DNA from: Bacillota bacterium
GTDB taxonomy: Bacteria; Bacillota; Clostridia; Oscillospirales; Oscillospiraceae
Assembly (NCBI GenBank): GCA_028719885.1
Contig: JAQYLT010000049.1
Coordinates: forward strand, 1-64,000
Length of the DNA: 64,000 bases
Direction: 5' to 3'
This document shows, piece by piece, positions 45,458 through 54,524 of this stretch (position 1 is its first letter; each line of letters opens with the position of its first letter). The notes beneath the pieces are model-generated. The model saw only the letters and a program-made list of their open reading frames with translations, had not been told where the DNA came from and made no database searches. A program made the translations under genes and the position numbers.

Positions 45458-46609
45458 TCAATTGCCGTCACGAATCTGCAGCAGCTTGTTTTTCAGCTCG
45501 GTTTCCATTTTGGCCATTTCCACCTCGGCAGCCAGGCGCTGGGTGCGGCCGTCATGCTGAATCTTCATCACATCGTCCAGGGTCTGAATCAGCTCGGCGT
45601 TGGTCTTTTTCAGGGTCTCCATATCCACGATGCCCCGCTCCGCCTCCTTGGCGGTTTCCACGGAGGCCATGTGCAGCTTCTTGGCGTTGGCCTGGAGCAG
45701 CGCGTTGGTCACGTCGTTCACCTGGCGCTGGGCCTTGGCGGCCTCGGTGGAGTGGGCAATGCCCAGGGAGATGACCATCTGATTTTTCCACAAGGGAATG
45801 GTGTTGACCAGGGTGGTCTGAATCTTCTCCACCATCACGTTGTCGCTGTTCTGAATCATGCGAATCTGGGGAGCCGTCTGCATGGAGATGGCCCGGGTCA
45901 GCTCCAGATCGTAGATCTTCTTTTCAAAGCGCAGGCACTTGTCCGCCAGGTCCTTGGCGGCCTGCACATCCTCGGCAAGGCCGGTGCGCTTGGCAGTGGC
46001 CTCCAGCTCCGCCAGCTTGCCGGCGCGAACCTCCTCCAGCTTCTGCTTGCCGGCCAGGATATACATGGTCAGCTCTTTAAAATAAGCCAGATTCTGCTCA
46101 TACATCTGGTCCAGCATGGCGGAGTCCTTTAAAAGCCGCACCTGATGCTGCTGCAGGGCGTCGCTGATCTTTTCCACGCTGACCTCCGCCTTGTCGTAGC
46201 GGTCCTTCATCACTTCCAGCTTGTTGGCCTGCTTCTTGAAGAAGCCGAGGAAGCCCTTTTCCTCTTCGGTGTCGAAGCCTTTCAGCTCTCCCACCACATT
46301 GACAATGAGGTCGCCCACCTCGCCCAGATCCTGATTCCGGACACCGGCCAGGGCGGCATCGGAGAAATCCGCCATTTTCTTCTGGGTGCCCGCGCCATAC
46401 TGCAAAATCTGGGCGGTGTTCTCCACATCGATCTTGGCCGCAAAATCATTCACCAGCTGCTGCTCCTCGGGGGTCAGCACAGGTTCGGGGACCTTGGGCT
46501 CTTCCACAGCCGTCTCGGCCACGGGGGCCAGATCGGTTTCGGGCTTGGTTTCCAGCTCCGGCTCCAGGGTCAGGCTGGGGGTTTCCACTTTGGTAAAATC
46601 ATATTCCAT
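45458..46609 (-). CDS. TelA-family toxic anion resistance protein
   Basis: A 383-residue helical cytosolic protein. An acidic, Pro/Glu-rich start (about 1-50) is followed by the TelA domain (LVNDFAAKIDVENTAQILQY; KMADFSDAALAGVR; EEEKGFLGFFKKQANKLEVM). TelA/YaaN proteins are linked to tellurite and cell-envelope antibiotic tolerance, without a settled mechanism. It lies 23 bp after the XpaC gene, its usual partner, and is followed by a small membrane protein. Confidence 0.95.
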   Translation of the reverse strand: MEYDFTKVETPSLTLEPELETKPETDLAPVAETAVEEPKVPEPVLTPEEQQLVNDFAAKIDVENTAQILQYGAGTQKKMADFSDAALAGVRNQDLGEVGDLIVNVVGELKGFDTEEEKGFLGFFKKQANKLEVMKDRYDKAEVSVEKISDALQQHQVRLLKDSAMLDQMYEQNLAYFKELTMYILAGKQKLEEVRAGKLAELEATAKRTGLAEDVQAAKDLADKCLRFEKKIYDLELTRAISMQTAPQIRMIQNSDNVMVEKIQTTLVNTIPLWKNQMVISLGIAHSTEAAKAQRQVNDVTNALLQANAKKLHMASVETAKEAERGIVDMETLKKTNAELIQTLDDVMKIQHDGRTQRLAAEVEMAKMETELKNKLLQIRDGN

Positions 46610-46632
46610 GAATATTCCGTCCTTTCTCTTCC

Positions 46633-47949
46633 CTATGATTCACTTTTCTTTTTCAGCTTGGCAAATTCGTCCTCGGTGAGCCCCTCCTGGGCAAGCAGGG
46701 TCTGCAGCACGGTGATGTCGCTGGACACATCCAGGGCAGTTGCCTTGAAAATGGAATCCAGCAGTTTTTCAAAGGCTGTATTCAAGGTATCCAGCGTGGC
46801 TTCAATTTCCCGCTTGGAGGACTGGATGTTCTCCCCCTGAATGGGCTGGGCATCCATATCCGCGTAGGCGTTTAAGAGCTTCACCGTCATGGGCAGGTAA
46901 TAGTCCATCAGCTTTTTCAGCTCCGGCACCACCTCGGGATGGGTTTCCACCCGGTCGAAAATCTTCCGGACCAGGGTCTCCATCCTGGTGATCTTATCAG
47001 AGATCTCCTGCCCGGGAATGGCATCGTTGCACCGGCGCAGCTGGCGGATGAACTCGTTGCCCTTGTCCAGCACCTCCTGGGCCTGGGCGTTCACCTTTTT
47101 CGTCTCCTGCTCCTTCTGGGCCCGCACCGTTTCCAGAACCTCTTCCTGCTGCCTCACCGCCTGCTTCTGCTTGGTCTCCAGATAGTGCACATAGGAATCG
47201 TCGCTGGTGATCAGGCTGGTTTCCTCTTCGTTCAGGTGGCCCTCCAGGAACATGCCGTCATCGATCATTCCCTTGAGCTCCTTGCGGACGAATTTGGGAG
47301 ATTTCCCCACCGCCCGGGCCAGCTGGTTCAGCTCACAGTAGGTTTTGCTGCCCAGGGCCTTGAGGTATTTTTCATACCGCCCCACCTTTTTGATGGAGGA
47401 AATGCCGTTGGTCAGCAGCCAGATGCCGCCGCTCAGGCCCAAAAGGGAGAGCCCGCCCACCACGGAAAACACGCTGCCCAGGCTGGTTACCAGCGCCACA
47501 ATACCGCTGCTGATGAGCCCGCCGGAGCCAAACAGCGTCAGCAGGCCGCCGCCCACGGTTTTGCAGATGCCTCCTGCCAGCTTGCCCGAGGGATTCTGGT
47601 ACAGCGCCGGCAGCTGACTGCTCTGCTGGGCGGGCCGGGAGGAGCCCAGCTTGCTGCTGTAGACATTCACATTGGGCTGATACCGATTTCTGTTCCGCTC
47701 CCGGCTGCGGTAGGGCGGAGCATAGCTCTGCCGGTCGGAGCGTTCCTCCACGATCCGGTTCCGGTCGGCTCTTTTTTTGGCAGCCTCATCCAGCGCCCGG
47801 CGCACCGCGTCTCCGCCGGTGTCCACCGCGCTGTTCAGCGCCTGGCAGATGGTCTGATTCAGCTGCTGAAAGTCCTGGGAACTCACCGCCCGGTCGATAA
47901 TTGCCTCGATGGTATTTCCAAGTTCATCCAAACCATTGTTGTAGGACAT
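46633..47949 (-). CDS. XpaC-family protein
   Basis: A 438-residue protein related to XpaC, first named for hydrolysis of a chromogenic phosphate and almost always paired with TelA. The N-terminal 110 residues are polar with an Arg/Tyr-rich linker (YRSRERNRNRYQPNVNVYSS). A hydrophobic double segment spans about 125-185 (VTSLGSVFSVVGGLSLLGLS), and a long coiled-coil-like region follows (TKQKQAVRQQEEVLETVRAQ and on). ATG 47949 chosen for GGGGAGG; first gene of the operon. Confidence 0.9.
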   Translation of the reverse strand: MSYNNGLDELGNTIEAIIDRAVSSQDFQQLNQTICQALNSAVDTGGDAVRRALDEAAKKRADRNRIVEERSDRQSYAPPYRSRERNRNRYQPNVNVYSSKLGSSRPAQQSSQLPALYQNPSGKLAGGICKTVGGGLLTLFGSGGLISSGIVALVTSLGSVFSVVGGLSLLGLSGGIWLLTNGISSIKKVGRYEKYLKALGSKTYCELNQLARAVGKSPKFVRKELKGMIDDGMFLEGHLNEEETSLITSDDSYVHYLETKQKQAVRQQEEVLETVRAQKEQETKKVNAQAQEVLDKGNEFIRQLRRCNDAIPGQEISDKITRMETLVRKIFDRVETHPEVVPELKKLMDYYLPMTVKLLNAYADMDAQPIQGENIQSSKREIEATLDTLNTAFEKLLDSIFKATALDVSSDITVLQTLLAQEGLTEDEFAKLKKKSES

Positions 47950-48133
47950 ATAACCCCTCCCCGGGGAGCGATAGTGCTCCATTTTTCTTGAGTGTATATT
48001 ATATCGCTTCCGTTTCAAAATTACAAGGTGTTTATGAAAGAAACCGGCTTAATTTTCCGTTACAAGCAAATAATTCACAAAAATTCCCGGCAGAAGCAAA
48101 GCTTTCTTAAGAAAAAAAGAGATGGGAAACATA

Positions 48134-48161
48134 TTGTTTTTTTTAGAATTTCGTGTATAAT
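48134..48161 (+). promoter_or_regulatory. promoter of the LCP gene
   Basis: TTGTTT, 16-bp spacer, TATAAT on the plus strand, 75 bp before the start. Confidence 0.75.
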
Positions 48162-48236
48162 AAATATGCTTTTTGTATCAGAGCATCAAATTTCTTTTTT
48201 CTGAAAGAATTCCCCCATTTTTAAGGAGGCTGTATC

Positions 48237-49445
48237 ATGGCGTATCAAGGACGATACAACAACGGGGACCGTGCCAAGTCCGGCGGCGGCGTATGGAAAA
48301 TCATTCTGATTGTGATTCTCTGCGTTGTGCTGGTGCTGGGCCTGCTGTTTGGCGCGGCTTATTTTTATCTGGATTCCAAGCTGAACAAGGTCCGTCAGGC
48401 TACCTTTGAAGAAAAGGACGTTTCCGGTCAGGACCTGTCCGCCCTCATTGGCAATCTGGACGATCCCAACCCCACCATCTCCATTTCGGAGTCCACCGCT
48501 CCCACGGAGGAGGCCACCGAGGAAACCACCGAACCCCCCACCGAGCCGGACTACGGTGAGACCGGCAAGATCGTGAACGTTCTGATTATCGGTCAGGACA
48601 GCCGGGAGGGTGAAGAATCCAAGCTGGCCGACGGCATCATGCTGCTGACCCTGAACAAGGAGACCCGTACCCTCACCACCACCTCCTTCCTGCGAGACAG
48701 CTATGTGAAGCTGGCAGACTACCGGGGTCATACCTGCGGCTGGAACCGAATCAACACCAGCTACGCTCTGGGCTATTCCTGGTACGGCGATGCCGGCGCC
48801 ATGGAAATGCTGAACCTCACCCTGGAGAACAACTACGGTGTGAAGGTTGACGCCAACGTTGAGCTGTCCATGTTCTCACTGGTTGACATTGTGGATGCCA
48901 TAGGCGGCGTGGACATTGAGCTTGTGGGCGAGGAATACACCAAGATGCTGGAATGGCAGGACCAGTTCAACGCCCAGTATGAGGCGCTGGGAATCTCCTG
49001 GTACCGTCATGTGGACATTCACGAGGGCATGAACACCCTCAACGGCGATATGGCTCTGGCCTATGCCCGGGAGCGCCACGTGAACGATGCCGACAGCGAC
49101 ATGAAGCGGACAGCCCGGCAGCGCAAGGTCATGTCCGCCATGCTGGACAAGCTGGTCTCCATGAGTCCCCAGCAGCTGAATGAGCTCATCGACAAGGTGC
49201 TGTGGTGGATCACCACCGATCTCAGCAAGGATGAAATCAAAACCTATATTAAGGAGCTGACCCCCTATCTGTTCGACCTGAAGCTGGTTTCCAACCAGTG
49301 TCCCGCAGAGGGAACCTACTGGGGCGAGATGGTGGAGCTGCCCGACGGTTTAAGCGGCGTGCTGAAAATCGACTTTGAGGCCAACAGGCGGATCCTCCAG
49401 GCTGTGATGAACGGCGAAGAGGTGGAGGGCACCACCATTCAATAA
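48237..49445 (+). CDS. LytR-CpsA-Psr (LCP) family wall-polymer ligase
   Basis: A 402-residue membrane-anchored enzyme that transfers lipid-linked glycopolymers onto peptidoglycan. A short cytosolic start, one membrane helix (about 20-45, IILIVILCVVLVLGLLFGAA), a Thr/Glu/Pro-rich linker (TAPTEEATEETTEPPTEPDY), and then the LCP domain (about 118-300) with VLIIGQDSREGEESKLADGI and catalytic-type Asp/Arg residues (SFLRDSYV; AYARERHV). AAGGAGG precedes the ATG. Single gene with own promoter and terminator. Confidence 0.95.
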   Translation: MAYQGRYNNGDRAKSGGGVWKIILIVILCVVLVLGLLFGAAYFYLDSKLNKVRQATFEEKDVSGQDLSALIGNLDDPNPTISISESTAPTEEATEETTEPPTEPDYGETGKIVNVLIIGQDSREGEESKLADGIMLLTLNKETRTLTTTSFLRDSYVKLADYRGHTCGWNRINTSYALGYSWYGDAGAMEMLNLTLENNYGVKVDANVELSMFSLVDIVDAIGGVDIELVGEEYTKMLEWQDQFNAQYEALGISWYRHVDIHEGMNTLNGDMALAYARERHVNDADSDMKRTARQRKVMSAMLDKLVSMSPQQLNELIDKVLWWITTDLSKDEIKTYIKELTPYLFDLKLVSNQCPAEGTYWGEMVELPDGLSGVLKIDFEANRRILQAVMNGEEVEGTTIQ

Positions 49446-49450
49446 TCGAC

Positions 49451-49485
49451 AAAAAGAGAGCTGGTTTTCCGGCTCTCTTTTCTTG
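49451..49485 (+). terminator. terminator of the LCP gene
   Basis: Arms AAAGAGAGC and GGCTCTCTTT, then TCTTG. Confidence 0.85.
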
Positions 49486-49608
49486 TTGAAAAAAGCCTTA
49501 AAATCTGCTAGAATAAGAAAAATCAGCGTTGGCTGCCCGGTGCTGAATGGACATTTCAAAATGGGCATGACGCAGCACTGTAATAAATTGGTGTTTGGCG
49601 GGACGATT

Positions 49609-49833
49609 CGTAGGGAATGCATTCATGCATTCCGCCCGTTCCAATTAACACCCAGGTTCGTTCAACGGTAACGCGCCGGATTTTGCGTAGGGAATGCATT
49701 TATGCATTCCGCCTCGGTAACGTTCTTATCGGGGCAGGTTGAATGGAAAAATGTTGAGAAAATGAACCCGTTACCATCCAACGGACCATGGATGTTAACC
49801 CACGTTTCGGAACGCATGAATGCGTTCCCTACG
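49609..49833. repeat. palindromic repeat cluster R13 (three cores)
   Basis: Cores at 49609 (+, GGAATGCATTCATGCATTCC), 49686 (+, TGCAT) and 49808 (-, CGCAT/ATGCG). The last two make a 148-bp unit; the first sits 77 bp outside and is linked by the same spacer type as in R2 (CCCGTTCC...ACACCCAGGTTCGT). Confidence 0.94.
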
Positions 49834-49890
49834 CACACGTTGGAACATAAAAACCAACAAGCATATATCAAAAAAAGATCAGGTGAGAGC

Positions 49891-50658
49891 ATGAACACCA
49901 GACAGGATTATATCGCCGTGCTGGACTCCGGCCTGGGCGGGCTGAGCGTGCTGCGGCATCTGCGCCGGCTGCTGCCGGGAGAGCGGTTCCTCTACTACGG
50001 GGACTCCGCCCACGCCCCCTACGGCACCCGCAGCCGTCAGGAGGTGGAGGCCCTGACTCTGGAGGCGGCGGAAATGCTGATGCAGCGGGGCTTGAAGGCA
50101 CTGGTGGTGGCCTGCAACACCGCCACCTCCGCCGCCATTGAACCCCTGCGAAAAAAATATCCGGATTTGATCGTGGTGGGCATTGAACCGGCACTGAAGC
50201 TGGCGGCGGACCGGTATCCCGGGGGCGGCATCGGGGTGATGGCCACGCCCGTGACACTGCGGGAGGAAAAATTCTGCCACCTGCTCTCCCGGTATGAAGG
50301 AAGCTGCCGGGTATACAAAATCCCCGCCCCCCAGCTGGTTCCGCTGATTGAAGCCGGCAAGGTGGACACCCCCCAGATGGAGCAGACCCTGCACACCCTT
50401 TTGGACCCCTATATGGGCAAGCTGGATGCGCTGGTGCTGGGCTGCACCCACTTTCCCTTTGCCTCTCACGCCATGGAGCGGCTTCTGGGGCCCACGGTTG
50501 CCGTGCTGGACGGGGGCGATGGTACCGCGAGAGAAACACGTCACCGGCTGGAAGCGGCGGATCTGCTGGAAAACGGCTCCGGCGCGCTGATTCTGGAAAA
50601 CAGCCTGGGCACCCAGGAAATCATCCGTCGTTCCCGTCGGATGCTGGGTCTGGAATAA
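49891..50658 (+). CDS. murI: glutamate racemase
   Basis: Makes D-glutamate for peptidoglycan. The 255 residues hold both catalytic Cys motifs: ACNTATS near residue 73 and GCTHFPF near 184. The N-terminal DSGLGGLSV and YGDSAHAPYGTR are typical. The ATG at 49891 is preceded by AGGTGAG; the longer frame from 49702 runs through repeat DNA and is discarded. It leads a row of closely spaced genes (uridine kinase, HAD, DUF89, VanW). Confidence 0.96.
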   Translation: MNTRQDYIAVLDSGLGGLSVLRHLRRLLPGERFLYYGDSAHAPYGTRSRQEVEALTLEAAEMLMQRGLKALVVACNTATSAAIEPLRKKYPDLIVVGIEPALKLAADRYPGGGIGVMATPVTLREEKFCHLLSRYEGSCRVYKIPAPQLVPLIEAGKVDTPQMEQTLHTLLDPYMGKLDALVLGCTHFPFASHAMERLLGPTVAVLDGGDGTARETRHRLEAADLLENGSGALILENSLGTQEIIRRSRRMLGLE

Positions 50659-50676
50659 TTTTGGGAGGACATCATC

Positions 50677-51306
50677 ATGGAAAACGGGATTTTGGTGATC
50701 GGCATTGCCGGAGGCACCGCCAGCGGCAAAACCACGCTGATGAAAAACCTGATTCAGGAATTCGACGGTCAGGTCACGGTACTCAGCCACGACAACTACT
50801 ACAAGCGCCACGACGATATGCCCTATGAAGAGCGGTGCAAGCTCAACTACGACGAGCCCGCCGCCTTCGACACCAGCCTGATGGTGTACCACCTGGATCA
50901 GCTGCGCCACGGCCATCCCATCGAGTGCCCGGTTTATGATTTCACCGTCCACAACCGGTCCGATGATACCGTGCGCCTGGTGCCCCACAAGGTAATCATT
51001 GTAGAGGGCATTCTGATTTTTGAGAATGAAGAGCTGCGGAATCTGATGGACATCAAGGTTTTCGTGGACACCGACGCGGATATCCGGCTGTGCCGGAGAA
51101 TCAAGCGGGATGTGAACAAGCGGGGCCGCAGCCTGGAAAGCGTGCTCACCCAGTACCAGCAGACGGTGAAGCCCATGCACGAGCGCTATGTGGAGCCCAG
51201 CAAAAAATACGCGGATATTGTGGTGCCCGAGGGGGGCAAAAACCTGGTGGCCTTGCACATGATCACCGGCCACATCCGACACTATCTGGACGAGGAAGAA
51301 GCATGA
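50677..51306 (+). CDS. udk: uridine kinase
   Basis: Phosphorylates uridine and cytidine for pyrimidine salvage. The 209 residues have P-loop GIAGGTASGKTTLMKNL near residue 15, SHDNYYKRHDDMPYEER, DFTVHNR and the RRIKRDVNKRGRS lid. Length and motifs are standard. GGGAGG precedes the ATG. Its stop overlaps the HAD gene start (ATGA). Confidence 0.96.
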   Translation: MENGILVIGIAGGTASGKTTLMKNLIQEFDGQVTVLSHDNYYKRHDDMPYEERCKLNYDEPAAFDTSLMVYHLDQLRHGHPIECPVYDFTVHNRSDDTVRLVPHKVIIVEGILIFENEELRNLMDIKVFVDTDADIRLCRRIKRDVNKRGRSLESVLTQYQQTVKPMHERYVEPSKKYADIVVPEGGKNLVALHMITGHIRHYLDEEEA

Positions 51307-51944
51307 AGTTTGAAAGCTTGATTTTTGACATTGACGGCACCCTTTGGGACTCCCGGGCCCTGGTAGCCGAGGGCTACAACCAGCAGCTCCGGGAGGAGGG
51401 AATGGAAGAATCCTGCGTGGATGCCGAGAGGCTGCGGCCCCTTTTCGGCAAGGTGATGACCGCCATTGCCGATGCGCTCTTCCCCCAGCTGCCCCCAGCG
51501 GAACGCTACAGTCTGATGGAGCGGTGTATGGAGCGGGAAAACCGGTATCTGGCGGAAAACCCCTGCCGCATTGGCTACCCCGGAATTGAAGAAGCCCTGG
51601 AAAATCTGGCAAAGCATCACCGGCTCTTCATCGTCAGCAACAGTCAGCAGGGCTATCCGGAGCTGTGCATCCAAAAGCTGGGGCTCTCCAAATGGATATC
51701 CGGCCACCTGTGCTTCGGCGACACCGGTACCTCCAAGGGGCAGACCATCCGCACCCTGATGGAGCGATTTCAGATCACCTCCTGCGCCTACATCGGCGAC
51801 ACCCAGGGGGACTACGAGGCCACCCTGGAAGCGGGCATTCCCTTTATCTGGGCAGACTACGGCTTCGACACCCCGGCGGGCTATTCCCTACGCATCCACA
51901 GGCCCCGGGATTTGATTCAGTTGGAACAGGAGGAAAAACTATGA
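51303..51944 (+). CDS. HAD-family hydrolase
   Basis: A 213-residue phosphatase-type protein. Motif I DIDGTLWDS with the nucleophile Asp, motif II VSNSQQG, motif III Lys in TSKGQTI, motif IV IGDTQGDYEA. A helical cap lies between residues 15 and 85, as in phosphoglycolate phosphatase/beta-phosphoglucomutase relatives. The substrate is not evident. It overlaps both neighbours by 4 bp, so it is firmly part of the murI-vanW row. Confidence 0.93.
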   Translation: MKFESLIFDIDGTLWDSRALVAEGYNQQLREEGMEESCVDAERLRPLFGKVMTAIADALFPQLPPAERYSLMERCMERENRYLAENPCRIGYPGIEEALENLAKHHRLFIVSNSQQGYPELCIQKLGLSKWISGHLCFGDTGTSKGQTIRTLMERFQITSCAYIGDTQGDYEATLEAGIPFIWADYGFDTPAGYSLRIHRPRDLIQLEQEEKL

Positions 51945-52831
51945 GCTTTGCAGTGGATTCCTACTGCATGCAGTGCTATCTGCGGCGGAATGTGGACCTG
52001 GCCCGGAAGCTGGGGCCGGAGGACAAGGCCACCGCCTTTGCCAAAGAGCTGATGAAGCTCTTCATCGCCGCGCCGGAGGGAGTCACCGCGCCCTGGTTCG
52101 GTCCCTCGGTGGCGCAGCTGCTCCACGAAATGTACGGCCTGCCCATCGACCGGTACCATGATGAGAAAATCGCCTCCAACCGGTTTGTGCTGGAGCGTCT
52201 GGAGGAGGTCCGGCAGCGGGTCAGCCAGGCGGAGGACCCCATTCTCGCCGGACTGCAATATGCCATCTTGGGAAACTACCTGGATTTTTCCGCCCTGCAG
52301 GGGGATGTAAGCTACGAAAAATTGGAGCAGATGCTCTCCGGTGCAAAGGACATTGATGTTTCAGGGCCCTATTTTGACCGGTTCAAAGCCGATTTGGAGA
52401 AGGCCAAGACGCTGCTGTACTTAACGGACAACGCCGGAGAAATCGGCATGGACCGGGTATTCGCCGAGGCCATCCAGGAGAAATACCCCCATTTGAAGAT
52501 CACTTTCTGCGTCCGGGGCGCCATCACCGCCAACGATGCCACCCGGGAGGATGCCGCCGCGGTGGGCATTCCCTTTCCCGTCATCGACAACGGCAACCAG
52601 GTGGCCGGCACAGAGCTAGATATGCTGGGAGCGGAGGCAAAACAGGCCCTGGAAACCGCCGATGTGATTCTGGCCAAGGGCATGGGCAATACGGAAACCA
52701 TGTTCGGCTGCGGCTACAACGTGTACTACGCCTTTCTGGTGAAATGTCCCCGCTTTACCAAGATTTTCCAAAAGCCCATGATGACCCCCATGTTCATCCC
52801 GGATTCCTACAAAACAGAGGGAGGGGATTGA
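51941..52831 (+). CDS. DUF89/ARMT1-like protein
   Basis: A 296-residue protein of the DUF89 family (damage-control phosphatases): Cys pair in SYCMQCYLRRN at the N-terminus, YLTDNAGEIGMDRVF in the middle with metal-binding Asp/Asn, VRGAITANDATREDA and AKGMGNTETMFG. Characterised members dephosphorylate side products of sugar and pantothenate metabolism. Pairing with a HAD phosphatase suggests joint clean-up of metabolites. The ATG at 51941 overlaps the HAD stop. Confidence 0.92.
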   Translation: MSFAVDSYCMQCYLRRNVDLARKLGPEDKATAFAKELMKLFIAAPEGVTAPWFGPSVAQLLHEMYGLPIDRYHDEKIASNRFVLERLEEVRQRVSQAEDPILAGLQYAILGNYLDFSALQGDVSYEKLEQMLSGAKDIDVSGPYFDRFKADLEKAKTLLYLTDNAGEIGMDRVFAEAIQEKYPHLKITFCVRGAITANDATREDAAAVGIPFPVIDNGNQVAGTELDMLGAEAKQALETADVILAKGMGNTETMFGCGYNVYYAFLVKCPRFTKIFQKPMMTPMFIPDSYKTEGGD

Positions 52832-54425
52832 CATCGCAGGCGGAAAATTTTCCAATCCCCGGCGGCATATCTGGGTTCTGCCCCTCATTCTCGCGGCCGC
52901 TCTGTTGATCATACTGCTCACCCTGGGCATTCCGGCGCTGCAAAGGGCCATGGACCCCTTTGGCGGACGGATGGCGGAAAACGTCCGTGTCTGCGGCGTT
53001 TCCCTGGGCGGCCTGACCAAGGGAGAAGCGGATGCTCTGCTTCGGGATACCTGGCAGGACATTGATCTTTCCCTGCCCATGAAATCCCTGCGGCTGACCC
53101 CGGAGGAATCCGGCCTGAAGCTGAATACCAAGGAGCTGCTGAGGCAGGCTTACGCCATCGGCCGGAGCGAGGAAGGCCCCACGGAGCTGACCCTGGCTCC
53201 CTACCTGACGTTGGACGAGGCTGCCATCCGCACCGTTCTGGAAGCGGCGGCCCAGGAGCTCTCCCAGTCCTACATCCCCAGCGCCTACTTCCTGGAGGGG
53301 GAAATCCCCGATCTGTCGGAGGAAAGCTTTCAGCCGGAGGTCACTCCCCTGCCCACCCTGGTGGTGCAAACCGGCATCCCCGCCTACCAGCTGGATGTGG
53401 ATGCCGCCTGGGAGATCATCCGGCAAAGCACCGCCGCCGGGAAATTTGAAATTGACCTGACGGAGGCGGCAGCGCCCTTAGAGGCAGAGGCCCTGGACGC
53501 CGGCGGGATTCTGGAAGCAATCGCCATTTCGGCGGTGGATGCCAGGATGGACCTGGAAACGCTGCAGCCCATCCCCGGCTCCTTTGGTCTGGGCTTTGAC
53601 CAGCGGGAGCTGAGCAGAAAGCTGAAAAAAGCCCAGCCCGGTGAGGAATTCCGGATTTCGCTGCAGGCCACCGCCCCGGAAATTATGGGCCGGGAGGTGT
53701 ATTTCCAGGATGAGCTGGGCTTCTGTCAGACCCCCCACGGGGACAACAAGCAGCGCTGCACCAACCTGGCTCTGGCCTGTCAGGCTTTAAACGGCGTGGT
53801 ATTGGAGCCGGGGGAAACCCTGTCCTACAACGCGACCCTGGGCCAGCGCACCAAAGAAGCCGGATACCAGGACGCCCCTGCCTATTCCGGCACGGATTTG
53901 ATCAACACCCTGGGCGGCGGCATCTGCCAGGTGTCCTCCACGCTGTATCTCTGCTCCCTGTACGCGGAGCTGGAAACCGTGGAGCGGGTGAGCCACGGGT
54001 ATCCCTCCAGCTACATGCCCGTGGGTCTGGACGCCACCGTCAGCTGGGGCACACCGGATTTGAAGATCAAAAACAACTCTTCCCTGCCGGTGAAAATCAT
54101 CGCCGAGGACCAGGAGGGCTTTGTCCGGGTGTGGATTATGGGCACGGAGACCAGGGACTACTATGTCCGCATGGGCTACAGCGGTTCCACCGACCGCTAC
54201 GCCAGGAGCTACGTCTGCAAATACGACCGGCTGACCCATGAGCTGATTTCCCGGGAGGACCATCTGTTCTCCGCCTATCTGACGGAGGATGTATCCGCCA
54301 AGGGTGAAATCGGCAGCCAGGAGGCCTACGTGGGCGGCGTGGTGCGGGAGATGCCCCCCTGCTCCCCCACCCCGGAAACCCTGGAGGCAAGCCTGAATTA
54401 TCAGGAGCCAAATACAAGAGGATAA
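52827..54425 (+). CDS. VanW-family protein
   Basis: A membrane-anchored envelope protein of about 532 residues if started at the ATT of 52827. That codon follows GGGAGGGG and overlaps the previous stop; from there the protein has a full membrane helix (HIWVLPLILAAALLIILL). The first standard-type codon in frame, TTG at 52905, would cut the helix in two and has no ribosome site. The C-terminal VanW domain (about 310-440) has LACQALNGVVLEPGETLSYN, LGGGICQVSSTLYLCSLYAE and VERVSHGYPSSYMPVGLDAT. VanW function is unknown; it often occurs with wall genes. Confidence 0.87.
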   Translation: MDIAGGKFSNPRRHIWVLPLILAAALLIILLTLGIPALQRAMDPFGGRMAENVRVCGVSLGGLTKGEADALLRDTWQDIDLSLPMKSLRLTPEESGLKLNTKELLRQAYAIGRSEEGPTELTLAPYLTLDEAAIRTVLEAAAQELSQSYIPSAYFLEGEIPDLSEESFQPEVTPLPTLVVQTGIPAYQLDVDAAWEIIRQSTAAGKFEIDLTEAAAPLEAEALDAGGILEAIAISAVDARMDLETLQPIPGSFGLGFDQRELSRKLKKAQPGEEFRISLQATAPEIMGREVYFQDELGFCQTPHGDNKQRCTNLALACQALNGVVLEPGETLSYNATLGQRTKEAGYQDAPAYSGTDLINTLGGGICQVSSTLYLCSLYAELETVERVSHGYPSSYMPVGLDATVSWGTPDLKIKNNSSLPVKIIAEDQEGFVRVWIMGTETRDYYVRMGYSGSTDRYARSYVCKYDRLTHELISREDHLFSAYLTEDVSAKGEIGSQEAYVGGVVREMPPCSPTPETLEASLNYQEPNTRG

Positions 54426-54430
54426 TTTTT

Positions 54431-54467
54431 TCCGCCCCCGTTTCAAAAGAATGAGGGCGGATTTTTT
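54431..54467 (+). terminator. terminator after vanW
   Basis: Arms TCCGCCC and GGGCGGA, then TTTTTT. Confidence 0.82.
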
Positions 54468-54524
54468 GCCTTTTTTGTGCTTTTTGTCCTGTGTGCACCT
54501 AAATTGGAATCTTGCGGAACGATT

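Noticed and set aside
52905-54425. TTG at 52905 as the VanW start
   Set aside because: It has no ribosome site and cuts the membrane helix in two; the ATT at 52827 fits better.
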